A DNA stretch of 64,000 bases from positions 4,774,001 through 4,838,000 of the forward strand of contig NZ_CP089301.1 of the NCBI RefSeq assembly GCF_021227995.1, written 5' to 3'. The notes below the pieces were generated by a model. It ran no database searches, had not been told where the DNA came from, and worked only from the letters and a program-made list of their open reading frames with translations. Shown piece by piece: positions 52,466 to 60,783 of the stretch. Position numbers and translations under genes: made by a program. Source of the stretch: Novosphingobium kaempferiae. Lineage in GTDB: Bacteria; Pseudomonadota; Alphaproteobacteria; Sphingomonadales; Sphingomonadaceae. Position 1 is the first letter of the stretch. Each line of letters opens with the position of its first letter.

Positions 52466-53386
52466 ATGGCGAGCTGGACCACCAAGGATATTCCCGACCA
52501 GTCCGGCAGGCTGGCGATCGTCACCGGCGCGACGGGAGGCCTGGGTCTGGAGACGGCGCTTGCCCTGGCGGGAGCCGGGGCCGAGGTGATCCTCGCAGGC
52601 CGCAACCCGGACAAGGGGAGTACCGCCGAAACGCTGATCCGCAGCCGTCACCCCGGTGCTCGGGTACGCTTTGATCTCGTCGATCTCGCCAGTCTGGGCT
52701 CGGTACGCGATTTTGCCGAAAGGCAACTGGCGGCAGGGCGCCCGATCGATATCATCGTCAATAACGCCGGCATCATGGCGTTGCCCCGGCGCGAAGCCAC
52801 GATCGATGGCCATGAGATGCAGTTCGCAACCAATTATCTCTCGCATTTCGCACTGACCGGGCGGCTCTTGCCGCTTCTGATCGCGGGCAGGGCGCGCGTG
52901 GTCGAGGTCTCCAGCATTGCCCATCGCAGCGGCAGCATCCGGATCGAAGACCTCGAGTATGTGCAAGGTTACAAGCCCTGGCCGGTCTATGCGCAGTCCA
53001 AGCTTGCGATGCTGATGTTCGCGCTCGAGCTTGATCGGCGCAGTAACGCCAAGGGCTGGCGGCTCACCAGCGTCGCGGCGCACCCTGGCGCTGCTGCCAC
53101 CGACCTGATCGCCAACGGCCCGGGACCGGGCAGTCGGCTGATGGCCTGGGGCGGCTCGATCGCGCTCAAGCTGATCGGCCATTCCGCCGCTGACGGCGCA
53201 TTGCCGCAAGTGATGGCAGCGACCATGCCGAGCATCCGCGGAGGCCAGTATTTCGGGCCTCAGGGTCTGCGTGAACTGAAGGGGCCGCCGGGGCCCGGCA
53301 AGATCGAACCACAGGCGCTGGATGCCGACGTTGCCGCACAGCTCTGGTCCCGGTCCGAAGCACTGACCGGCGTGACCTTCGGCTGA
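52466..53386 (+). CDS. Short-chain dehydrogenase/reductase
   Basis: The 306-residue protein has the cofactor motif TGATGGLGLE, the NNAGIM strand, and the active site with serine (VEVSSIAH) and YAQSK. It resembles the retinol-dehydrogenase-like oxidoreductases that use NADP. The start MASWTTKDIPDQSG follows AAGGA. Under TetR control it may act on hydrophobic ketones or alcohols; the substrate is unknown. Confidence 0.9.
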   Translation: MASWTTKDIPDQSGRLAIVTGATGGLGLETALALAGAGAEVILAGRNPDKGSTAETLIRSRHPGARVRFDLVDLASLGSVRDFAERQLAAGRPIDIIVNNAGIMALPRREATIDGHEMQFATNYLSHFALTGRLLPLLIAGRARVVEVSSIAHRSGSIRIEDLEYVQGYKPWPVYAQSKLAMLMFALELDRRSNAKGWRLTSVAAHPGAAATDLIANGPGPGSRLMAWGGSIALKLIGHSAADGALPQVMAATMPSIRGGQYFGPQGLRELKGPPGPGKIEPQALDADVAAQLWSRSEALTGVTFG

Positions 53387-53396
53387 ACCACAGAAG

Positions 53397-54518
53397 ATGT
53401 TCCATCTGATCTTCGCACTGCCGTGGGCTTACGTCGTTGCGCGCACGCTGCTGCCGCTTCCCTTGGCGGACGGCATCAAACTGACGGTTGCCCTGGTCCT
53501 GCTCGTCGGCTCGCAGTCCCATCTCTGGAGCCGTCTCTCATCGGGATCGGTCTTCAGCCCGGAGTTCCCGCGCCCGTTCATCATCGTGCTCAACTGGCTG
53601 TTCGGGGGCATTGCCCTGCTGGCCGTCTTCCAGATCGCACTCGACGCGGTGAGGCTGGTCGCAACGATCGCAGGGGTAGGCGGCGCGGCGCCTTGGGTCG
53701 AAGCGCGGTATGCCATTGCCGGGATGGCTTTCCTGTTGGCGGCGATCGGCGTGTGGCAGGCCATCGGCGTGCCGCGCCTGCGTAAGGTCTCGATAGCGAT
53801 CCCGAACCTTCCTGCTGCCTTCGAGGGCTATGCCCTTGTCCACCTCACCGACCTGCATATCAGCAGGCTCTTTCCTGCGAACTGGACCCACGCCGTGGTC
53901 GCGGCGACCAATCGTCTGGAGCCTGACCTGATCCTGATAACGGGGGACGTGATCGACGGCAGCGTCGAGAACCGGCGTGCGGGCGTTGAACCCCTGCGCG
54001 GACTGAGCGCGCGCGATGGGGTCTGGCTCAGCCCCGGCAACCACGAATATCTCTCCGGTTACGATGCGTGGATGGCGCACCTTGCCTCGCTGGGCATGCG
54101 GGTGCTGGCGAATGCTCATGTGGTGATCGAGCGCGGCGAGGGCGCTCTGGTGGTCGCCGGTGTTACCGATCCATCGGCGCGCGGCGTCGGCAAACCGCTC
54201 CCGGACCTCGGGAAGGCTCTGGATGGGGCGCCGTCTGGCGCACCGATCATCCTGCTCGATCACGAGCCCGGGCAGGCGCGCGAGGCTGCAAAGCGCGGTG
54301 TTGCGCTGCAACTGTCGGGGCACACCCATGGCGGCATGAGCGTCGGGCTCGACCGTCTGGTCGCGCGGGGCAATGGCGGCTTCGTCTCGGGGCGCTACAC
54401 CGTTGGCGACATGGCCCTCTACGTCAACAATGGCACTGGCATCTGGCCCGGCTTTGCGCTAAGGCTGGGCAGGCCTTCCGAACTGACCTTGATCACCTTG
54501 CGCTGTGCGACCAGTTAA
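53397..54518 (+). CDS. Membrane-anchored metallophosphoesterase
   Basis: The 373-residue protein has four hydrophobic segments in the first 130 residues, then a calcineurin-like phosphoesterase domain with all metal-site motifs: LTDLHIS, GDVIDG, GNHEY and SGHTHGG. It resembles YaeI, which hydrolyses phosphodiester bonds. It starts ten bases after the SDR gene and is probably in the same TetR-controlled operon. Confidence 0.9.
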   Translation: MFHLIFALPWAYVVARTLLPLPLADGIKLTVALVLLVGSQSHLWSRLSSGSVFSPEFPRPFIIVLNWLFGGIALLAVFQIALDAVRLVATIAGVGGAAPWVEARYAIAGMAFLLAAIGVWQAIGVPRLRKVSIAIPNLPAAFEGYALVHLTDLHISRLFPANWTHAVVAATNRLEPDLILITGDVIDGSVENRRAGVEPLRGLSARDGVWLSPGNHEYLSGYDAWMAHLASLGMRVLANAHVVIERGEGALVVAGVTDPSARGVGKPLPDLGKALDGAPSGAPIILLDHEPGQAREAAKRGVALQLSGHTHGGMSVGLDRLVARGNGGFVSGRYTVGDMALYVNNGTGIWPGFALRLGRPSELTLITLRCATS

Positions 54519-54534
54519 CCACGCTGCCATAGAT

Positions 54535-54900
54535 CGAGGGGTTCCAGGCCAATCTGTTTCAGGATTTTTAGCAAATTCGCCCATTTCGGCACGATGATGC
54601 CGGGCGCATCGTGCAGGTCGGTCAGGCCCAAGTCTGGCGTGAAGCTCCGGGCGGCCCCCTCCATTCTAGGATAACGAAAATGACCGCCCTGACCGCGTAG
54701 GTTCTGGCGGGCCAAGCGATAGACGATACCCTTGCGCTCGAAATCCCGATCTCCGCCGATCTGACCGTCACCCACAACGCGCGGTTCGATCGACCGACGG
54801 TCCATCGCAGGCTGGCTGCGTTCGCCAGCAAGGCCTGAGCCTGTTCGGTGTCCGAACTGGACTGGCTGGCACTCAGCTTTGCGCCGTTTGGCCCGCGCAG
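54535..54900 (+). pseudogene. Decayed second copy of the DEDDh exonuclease
   Basis: In one plus-strand frame the sequence reads RHDDAGRIVQVGQAQVWREA, then GPLHSRITKMTALTA, stop (54698), VLAGQAIDDTLALEI, LTVTHNARFDRPTVHRRLAA, FASKA, stop (54836), ACSVSELDWLALSFA. It aligns over its length with the exonuclease at 6568-7368. Further stops include TAG at 54569. The ExoII motif THNARFDRP survives; ExoIII is lost. The two copies therefore come from a common duplicate or from similar acquired elements. Confidence 0.8.
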
Positions 54901-54995
54901 CGGCAAGCTCCGATGGACGGGGTGACGGTGGCGGTTGTATTTAGGTAGCTGCATTGCGCTGGACGCTGAGACGCGGCAAGGGCTGGAGCATGTTG

Positions 54996-55211
54996 ATGAC
55001 TGTCGAAAATTTAAGCCCTGAGCATGATCGGAACTCCGCGATCTATGTCGCTGTGATCGATGGGGCGACCTTTGGTCAGCTTGCCGAACGGTATGGCATC
55101 AGCAAGGTCCGGGTGCAGAAGGCCTATGCTCGCGAGCGCACGAACGCCTGGGAAGCGCGCAAGCGAGGTGAGACCAGCTATCTTGATCGGCCCATACCGG
55201 CGGACGTTTGA
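54996..55211 (+). CDS. Small helix-turn-helix protein
   Basis: The 71-residue protein (MTVENLSPEHDRNSAIYVAV, then ATFGQLAERYGISKVRVQKAYARERTNAW in part) contains a helix-turn-helix like sigma region 4 or a phage-type regulator. GGAG lies seven bases before the chosen ATG; ATG 54990 is an alternative. It is isolated beside the exonuclease relic, so it may belong to a mobile or decayed element. The family is not recognised. Confidence 0.55.
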   Translation: MTVENLSPEHDRNSAIYVAVIDGATFGQLAERYGISKVRVQKAYARERTNAWEARKRGETSYLDRPIPADV

Positions 55212-55542
55212 AGCGTGCGGCATTAAAGGCACCGATCCTACGGGGCTCTTGGCTGGAGGGGTGGACGACAGAATTGCGTTCTCAGCCCAGGGGATCTTTC
55301 GATCCGGCTTAGATGCGTAAGCGCACGCCATGCCACCCGCGATCGAGCCAGTCATTCCACTGCTTCGGATAAGAATCCAGCTTGGAACGGCGAAGCATAG
55401 GTCGTCAGGGCATCTGCCGCGCACCCCTTCTGCCGTGTGGAGAACCTGTGTTGGTCGATCTCGGGAAACTTCGACCTTCCACAAGGTAATCGTCTTCGAA
55501 GGAGAAGGGATATGGGGGACGAGCGCCGGAACCGGTTGATAC
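55212..55542. other. Gap of 330 bases, nothing recognised
   Basis: No frame in this stretch resembles a protein family and no repeat or hairpin stands out. It separates the small helix-turn-helix gene from the convergent transporter. Confidence 0.4.
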
Positions 55543-57066
55543 CTAGGCCAGCCCGCGCGCGGGTACCATTGCGCCCATACCCGGCCGGCCGTTCCGCCGT
55601 TCGTCCCCGTCCGGCGTCTGCCCCGGCAGGGCGGTATCGACCGTGACCGGCTCGTCGCTCTTCGCCAGTGCGACGGCTTCCGCCTGCGATCCCACGGCGG
55701 GGGGCGATCCGCGCAGGGGCATGCCCGCCGTCTCCTTCACCGTCAGCATCGTCAGCAGCCCGATCGCGGCAGCACCCATCAGGTAATAGGCGGGCACCAG
55801 CGGATCGCCGGTCTTCTCGACCAGCCAGGCGGTCAGCAGCGGCGTGGTGCCGCCGAACAGCGAGACAGAGACGTTGAACGCGATCGACAGCGCGCTGTAG
55901 CGCACCGGCGTGTAGAACAGCGCGGGCAGCGTCGAGGGCATCGAACTGGTGAAGCACACCAGCGTCACGCCCAGCAGCATGAGGCCAAGGAAGATCAGCG
56001 CGTCGTTGCCCGTGCCGATCAGCAGCATGCACGGGATCGACAGCACGATCAGCGCGGCGCAGGCGCCGATGATCATCGGGCGGCGGCCCAGACGGTCGCT
56101 GAACAGGCCGCCGATGACGTTGAGCGGCGTCATCACCACCATGACGAGGATGATGAGCAGCAGTCCCTTGCTTGTCGCATAGCCCATCGTCACGCTGAGA
56201 TAGTTGGGCATGTAGGTCAGCAGCATGTAGTCGGTGACGTTGAACACAAGCACCAGCCCCACGCATTTCAGCAGCTGCGCGCGGTGGACGCGGAACAGGT
56301 CGCCCAGCTTCGGGCGGTCGACCTCGCGCTTGTCGACTTCCTCGGCATAGGCCTGGAAGGCAGGTGTCTCCTCCAGTTTCAGGCGCATGTAGAGGCCCAG
56401 CAGGCCGAGCGGCCCGGCGACGAGGAACGGGATGCGCCAGCCCCATGCCAGCATGTCGGCGGGGCTCAGCGTCATCTGCAATGCAGTGACGGTGCCCGCG
56501 CCCGCGATGTACCCGCCCAGCGTCCCGAATTCGAGCCAGCTGCCCATCTGTCCGCGCCGCCGGTCGGTGGAATATTCGGCGATGAAGGTCGCCGCGCCGC
56601 CATATTCGCCGCCGGTGGAGAAGCCTTGCAGCAGTCGCGCCGCCAGGAGCAGCAGCGGCGCCGCGATGCCGATCTGCGCATAGGACGGGATCAGCCCGAT
56701 CGCGAAGGTGCCCGCCGCCATCAGGATCATCGTCAGCGCCAGGATCTTGTGGCGGCCGTAGCGGTCGCCCAGCGGACCGAACACCAGACCGCCCAGCGGC
56801 CGTACCAGAAACGCCGCCGTGAACGTCGCGAACGTCGCGATCAGCTGCACGCTGGCGCTGCCCGAAGGGAAGAAGACGTGGCCCAGCGTGATGGCGATGT
56901 AGCCGTAGACGCCGAAGTCGAACCACTCCATCGCATTGCCGAGCGCGGCGGCGCCGACGGCGCGGTTGAGGGTGGATCGGTCGACGACGGTCACGTCGTC
57001 CACGGTCAGTTCGCTGCTGCGTTTGAACCAGCCGTACTGGGCGCTGAGCGCCTGGCTAGCGGACAT
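55543..57066 (-). CDS. MFS transporter, ProP/metabolite:H+ symporter type
   Basis: The 507-residue protein has 12 membrane segments and the family motif pattern ALGNAMEWFDFGVYGYIA, then FGPLGDRYGRHKILALTM and GFSTGGEYGGAATFIAEYS. This is the ProP subfamily, whose members import proline, betaine and other compatible solutes or carboxylates. GGAG sits six bases before ATG 57066. The hydrophilic C-terminal tail is about 60 residues. It diverges from the phospholipase gene. Confidence 0.92.
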   Translation of the reverse strand: MSASQALSAQYGWFKRSSELTVDDVTVVDRSTLNRAVGAAALGNAMEWFDFGVYGYIAITLGHVFFPSGSASVQLIATFATFTAAFLVRPLGGLVFGPLGDRYGRHKILALTMILMAAGTFAIGLIPSYAQIGIAAPLLLLAARLLQGFSTGGEYGGAATFIAEYSTDRRRGQMGSWLEFGTLGGYIAGAGTVTALQMTLSPADMLAWGWRIPFLVAGPLGLLGLYMRLKLEETPAFQAYAEEVDKREVDRPKLGDLFRVHRAQLLKCVGLVLVFNVTDYMLLTYMPNYLSVTMGYATSKGLLLIILVMVVMTPLNVIGGLFSDRLGRRPMIIGACAALIVLSIPCMLLIGTGNDALIFLGLMLLGVTLVCFTSSMPSTLPALFYTPVRYSALSIAFNVSVSLFGGTTPLLTAWLVEKTGDPLVPAYYLMGAAAIGLLTMLTVKETAGMPLRGSPPAVGSQAEAVALAKSDEPVTVDTALPGQTPDGDERRNGRPGMGAMVPARGLA

Positions 57067-57392
57067 GTCTTTCTCCGGTTTCCGCCGAAAGCGAGCGCGA
57101 ACAAGGCGCGCGATGCACATGACGGATGAGGCCGACCAGCGGCCATGGATCTGAAGCGACGCCGGGAACGGCATCAAGCGAGTCCGGCGGTCCCTAGAGA
57201 GGGAATCGCGCCGAGGGGGAAACGGATGGACGAGCCGTGCGCCCGCCGGGACGAGCCGAGGTTTGCGAGCCGTTTCAACGGCAGAACGCCATGATCGTTC
57301 CCCCGAACGGCGGCAGTCCTGTTCTCGCGTTTCGCTGTCGTCTGCCGAATTGCGATGGAAAACCCAGGCCTGCCGGGCCACAAGCTGCGCCC

Positions 57393-58604
57393 ATGAAGAC
57401 AGCTCCGATATTCGCTGCCGCGCTCGCGCTGGCGACCGCTCTTTCCACCCCCGCCTTCGCGCAGGAGGGGATCGAGACGCTGATCGGGCAGGTCGCCCCC
57501 GATGCGCAGGGCGGGGCGCAAGTGGACGTGCGCCTGCTCAACACCGGCACCGCCCCCACAGTCGCCACCCTGCCGGAAACCGTCGAGGCCCGTCTGGCCC
57601 ATGCGGGCGCCTTCGGAACCGGGCGCACCGTCATCCTGCGCCGCGACCCGGACGGCTCCGCCGCGCCGACGATCGCCCCGGGCAGCTTCGCGACCGTGCG
57701 CTACCGCCTTGCCGCCGACGGCTTCGAGAACGGCGCGCTGCTCTCGGTGCCCGCGTGGGGCGGGCAGTCGGTGACGCTGGCGGCGGCGGTAACGCCGGAG
57801 GGCGCTCCGCAGGTCGCCGCCACGACGGCTACGCCGCCGCCGCCGGTCCCGGCCACACCGCCGCCCAGCGACCGCACCGTGGGCAACGCCTTCCTCGCCA
57901 ACCTCAGCGCCAACGAGCCGATCTACGCCGTCTACGGCCCGGGCACCAATGACGAGGCGCGCATCCAGCTCAGCTTCCGCTACCAGCTGTTCGGCAGCCG
58001 CGCGAGGGAAGGGCGCAAGTCGCTCGGCGACGGCCTCTATTTCGCCTATACCCAGCGCATGTTCTGGGATCTGGGCGCCAAGTCCTCGCCGTTCCGCAAC
58101 ATCGATTTCCAGCCCGAGGTGTTCTACGTCACCCCGCCCAAGGCACTGTCGGAAGCCGCCACGGTCAGCGCCCAGATCGGCCTGCGCCACGAATCCAACG
58201 GGCGCGACGGCGATTTCTCGCGCAGCCTCAACACCGTCTACATCGCGCCGATGGCCGCGTTCTCGCTCGGCGGCGACGTGCGCCTGACGGTGGCCCCGCG
58301 CGCGTGGTTCTACGCGGGCGACCTGTCGGACAACCCGGACATCCGCCGCTATCGCGGCAACACCGGCCTGTTCGCCGAGATCGGCGAGGAGAACGGGTTG
58401 CGCCTCTCGATCTCCAGCCGGTTCAACCTCGGCAGCGGCAAGGGCGCGATCTCGGCGGACCTGTCCTACCCGCTGCGGCGCCTGCTGGGCGGCGGTCCGG
58501 ACTTCTACCTCTTCGCGCAGAGCTTCACCGGCTACGGCGAGAACCTGCTCGACTACAACAAGCGCATCAGCCGCCTGCGTCTGGGGGTTGCGCTGGTGCG
58601 GTGA
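57393..58604 (+). CDS. pldA: Outer-membrane phospholipase A
   Basis: The 403-residue protein has a signal peptide (IFAAALALATALSTPAFAQ), an N-terminal periplasmic extension and a 12-strand barrel with the catalytic HESNGRDGD motif (histidine and serine of the active site). The final strand ends GVALVR. It hydrolyses phospholipids that reach the outer leaflet of the outer membrane. I start at MKTAPIF because the signal peptide begins there. Confidence 0.88.
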   Translation: MKTAPIFAAALALATALSTPAFAQEGIETLIGQVAPDAQGGAQVDVRLLNTGTAPTVATLPETVEARLAHAGAFGTGRTVILRRDPDGSAAPTIAPGSFATVRYRLAADGFENGALLSVPAWGGQSVTLAAAVTPEGAPQVAATTATPPPPVPATPPPSDRTVGNAFLANLSANEPIYAVYGPGTNDEARIQLSFRYQLFGSRAREGRKSLGDGLYFAYTQRMFWDLGAKSSPFRNIDFQPEVFYVTPPKALSEAATVSAQIGLRHESNGRDGDFSRSLNTVYIAPMAAFSLGGDVRLTVAPRAWFYAGDLSDNPDIRRYRGNTGLFAEIGEENGLRLSISSRFNLGSGKGAISADLSYPLRRLLGGGPDFYLFAQSFTGYGENLLDYNKRISRLRLGVALVR

Positions 58605-58938
58605 GGGTTCTGCATGGGGCTTGTTCCAGCATGGTCATACCCTGATAAACCAATGAAGTGCTCGGCCGCGCCGATCTTGAACCAGAGCCGGATGTCCGCT
58701 GATATCCTGAGGGCATGATCTGATCGAATAATTGGGCTGCCACAAAAAACCAACGCCGTCCTGGATGAAGGTCGAGGTCGCCTGCGCGATGATCGCCGTG
58801 GTTCCCCACGCGCTGCGGTCTCTCTTCTTCGCCGTCATTATGGCTTTCGCACTTCTGTTGAGTGCTTCAGTTTCCCGAGACGAAAGCCGTCTCGCTTGAA
58901 GAATTGCCATGAAGTGAAAGGACTTCGGCACTGAGTTG
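58605..58938. other. Gap of 330 bases, nothing recognised
   Basis: No gene-like frame or clear terminator is visible between the convergent phospholipase and acetyl-CoA hydrolase genes. Confidence 0.4.
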
Positions 58939-60783
58939 TCAGGTAGCCCCTGACATCTCTTCACGGCGCAGGGCGGCAAGGACGAGCGCGCGATAGCTGC
59001 GTTCGCGCAGGCCATGCGGCTCGGCCAGGCCCATGCGGTCGAGCGCTTCGGTCTCGGCTTTCGTCGCCGCAGCACCGGTCAGGCCTTTTGCCATCAGTCC
59101 CGCCAGGCCGGATGGGTGATGCGCGATTTCTCCAAGATGTTGCAGTGCGGGAAGCAGCAGCTGTTCGACGCGCGTGAAATCTGTGCCAAAGGGGTAGGGC
59201 GGGAAGTCCGAAGCGGGCAGGGCAACCGCAAGCTCCTCCGGGAGATTGCGCCGATGGACATCGCCCGGCATCCAGTCCGGTGCCAGCTTGCCTGCGTCAC
59301 GTGCGACGTCCATCAGTTCTTCCTGAAATCGGCTGTCGGCCACGGCGACGAGGCGCCGTACTACCTGTTCGTCGCTCACGCCGCGCAAGTCGGCGATACC
59401 GTACTCGGTGACGACGATGTCGCGCAGATGCCGCGGGATCGTTTCATGAGCGTAGGACCACACGATATTGGAGCGCAGCTCGCCGTCATGCACCCGCGTC
59501 GCGGGAAGGGTGATGATGGAGCGCGCGCCTTCGAGTTCGAGGGCCTGCGCGACAAAGTTGTACTGGCCGCCGACGCCGCTTACCACGCGGCCGTCTTCCA
59601 AAGCGTCCGACACCGTCGCGCCCAGCAATGTCACCATCATCGCGCTGTTGACGAAACGGGCGCCGACGCGGCCTGCGCGCTTGCCCTCTTCGTCGCCGTA
59701 GAGCGCATTGATCCAGGAGATTTCGCGCATCTGGATGCGGGCGCGGGTGTTCTCGTCCATCTCGCGCAACGCTGCATAGAAGTTGCGCGGACCGATGAAG
59801 AAGCCGCCGTGCAGCACCGCCCCTTCGACCTCGCGCCTGAGGATGCCGGCGCGCAGCAGTTGGAGGAAGCCATCGACCAGCATCTCGGTCGGTGCGTAAA
59901 GACCGTGCTCGAACGGCGAGGCTTCGATCGGAGGGCGGGCGCCCACAGTGATCTCGGCCAGCGTGCGGGCGAACGTGTCGGGCTCGCGGTCCCTGCAGAT
60001 CAGGGCATACGCCACGGCATCGCCTATCTCGCCAATGCCGATCTGGAGTGAGCCGCCGTCAGGCACCAGAGAGGCGACATGCAGGCCGATCGCGTGCTGC
60101 GCTGGACTGATCGGCTGCTTGGGGGGCCCGAAAAGGGGAAAGCGCGTTTCGGCGCTGTCGAGGATCATCGCGAAACGCGCGGCGGGCAGGTCGGCGGGGC
60201 CGGTCATGAACGGCAGTTCGTCATTGACCTGCCCGACCAGCAGGAAGTCCGCCTTCCCCGCATCACGCGCAGCGAGCAGGTCCAGCGTCATGTCGGTGTT
60301 GCAGCTCAGGCTGAAACGTTCGCCGCGACGGGCGACGATTTGCGCGATGACGTTGACGCCCTGATCGATGAGGCAGCGCATGGCGTGGGTGTAGTTGACC
60401 GAGATGTAGCCGCGCTGCGCCTCGTCATTGCCGAGACGGCTGCCGGCCTGGAAGAAGAACTCGTTGACTTCGATGTTGGGCGGCATGTCCCCAGAGCGCT
60501 GGGCGGCGGCATAAGCGAATTCGGGATAGCCGCCCATCGTCCGCTCGAACACCGGTTCCAGAAACCGGCGTTCCAGTTCGCTGCCGAGGCGCGGGGGTTC
60601 CAGCGTCAGGGCGGTGAAGATGGTCAGGTGAAGGGCGGGATCGGCGCGCGCCATCTCGAACAGTGCATTGGCGACGTGCGGGGCCTTGCCCAGACCCAGC
60701 GGCAGGCCGAGTACGATCCTGCCACCGGTATGCTCGACGATGCGGCGGGCGACTTCTGCGGGGTCGGAAAGACAGAGGCTCAC
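58939..60783 (-). CDS. Acetyl-CoA hydrolase/CoA-transferase family protein
   Basis: The 614-residue protein has the two-domain CoA-transferase fold, with GLPLGLGKAPHVANAL in the N-terminal half and the conserved GVGGQYNF and SAMMVTLLGATVSDAL in the C-terminal half. Its GTG start overlaps the fadJ stop (GTGA); an ATG at 60798 is possible. In a beta-oxidation operon it may hydrolyse acetyl-CoA or transfer CoA between acids, balancing the CoA pool. Confidence 0.88.
   Translation of the reverse strand: MSLCLSDPAEVARRIVEHTGGRIVLGLPLGLGKAPHVANALFEMARADPALHLTIFTALTLEPPRLGSELERRFLEPVFERTMGGYPEFAYAAAQRSGDMPPNIEVNEFFFQAGSRLGNDEAQRGYISVNYTHAMRCLIDQGVNVIAQIVARRGERFSLSCNTDMTLDLLAARDAGKADFLLVGQVNDELPFMTGPADLPAARFAMILDSAETRFPLFGPPKQPISPAQHAIGLHVASLVPDGGSLQIGIGEIGDAVAYALICRDREPDTFARTLAEITVGARPPIEASPFEHGLYAPTEMLVDGFLQLLRAGILRREVEGAVLHGGFFIGPRNFYAALREMDENTRARIQMREISWINALYGDEEGKRAGRVGARFVNSAMMVTLLGATVSDALEDGRVVSGVGGQYNFVAQALELEGARSIITLPATRVHDGELRSNIVWSYAHETIPRHLRDIVVTEYGIADLRGVSDEQVVRRLVAVADSRFQEELMDVARDAGKLAPDWMPGDVHRRNLPEELAVALPASDFPPYPFGTDFTRVEQLLLPALQHLGEIAHHPSGLAGLMAKGLTGAAATKAETEALDRMGLAEPHGLRERSYRALVLAALRREEMSGAT

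Noticed and set aside
58567..58809. Possible transposase fragment between pldA and the acetyl-CoA hydrolase gene
   Set aside because: I saw no DDE-type motif or terminal inverted repeat.
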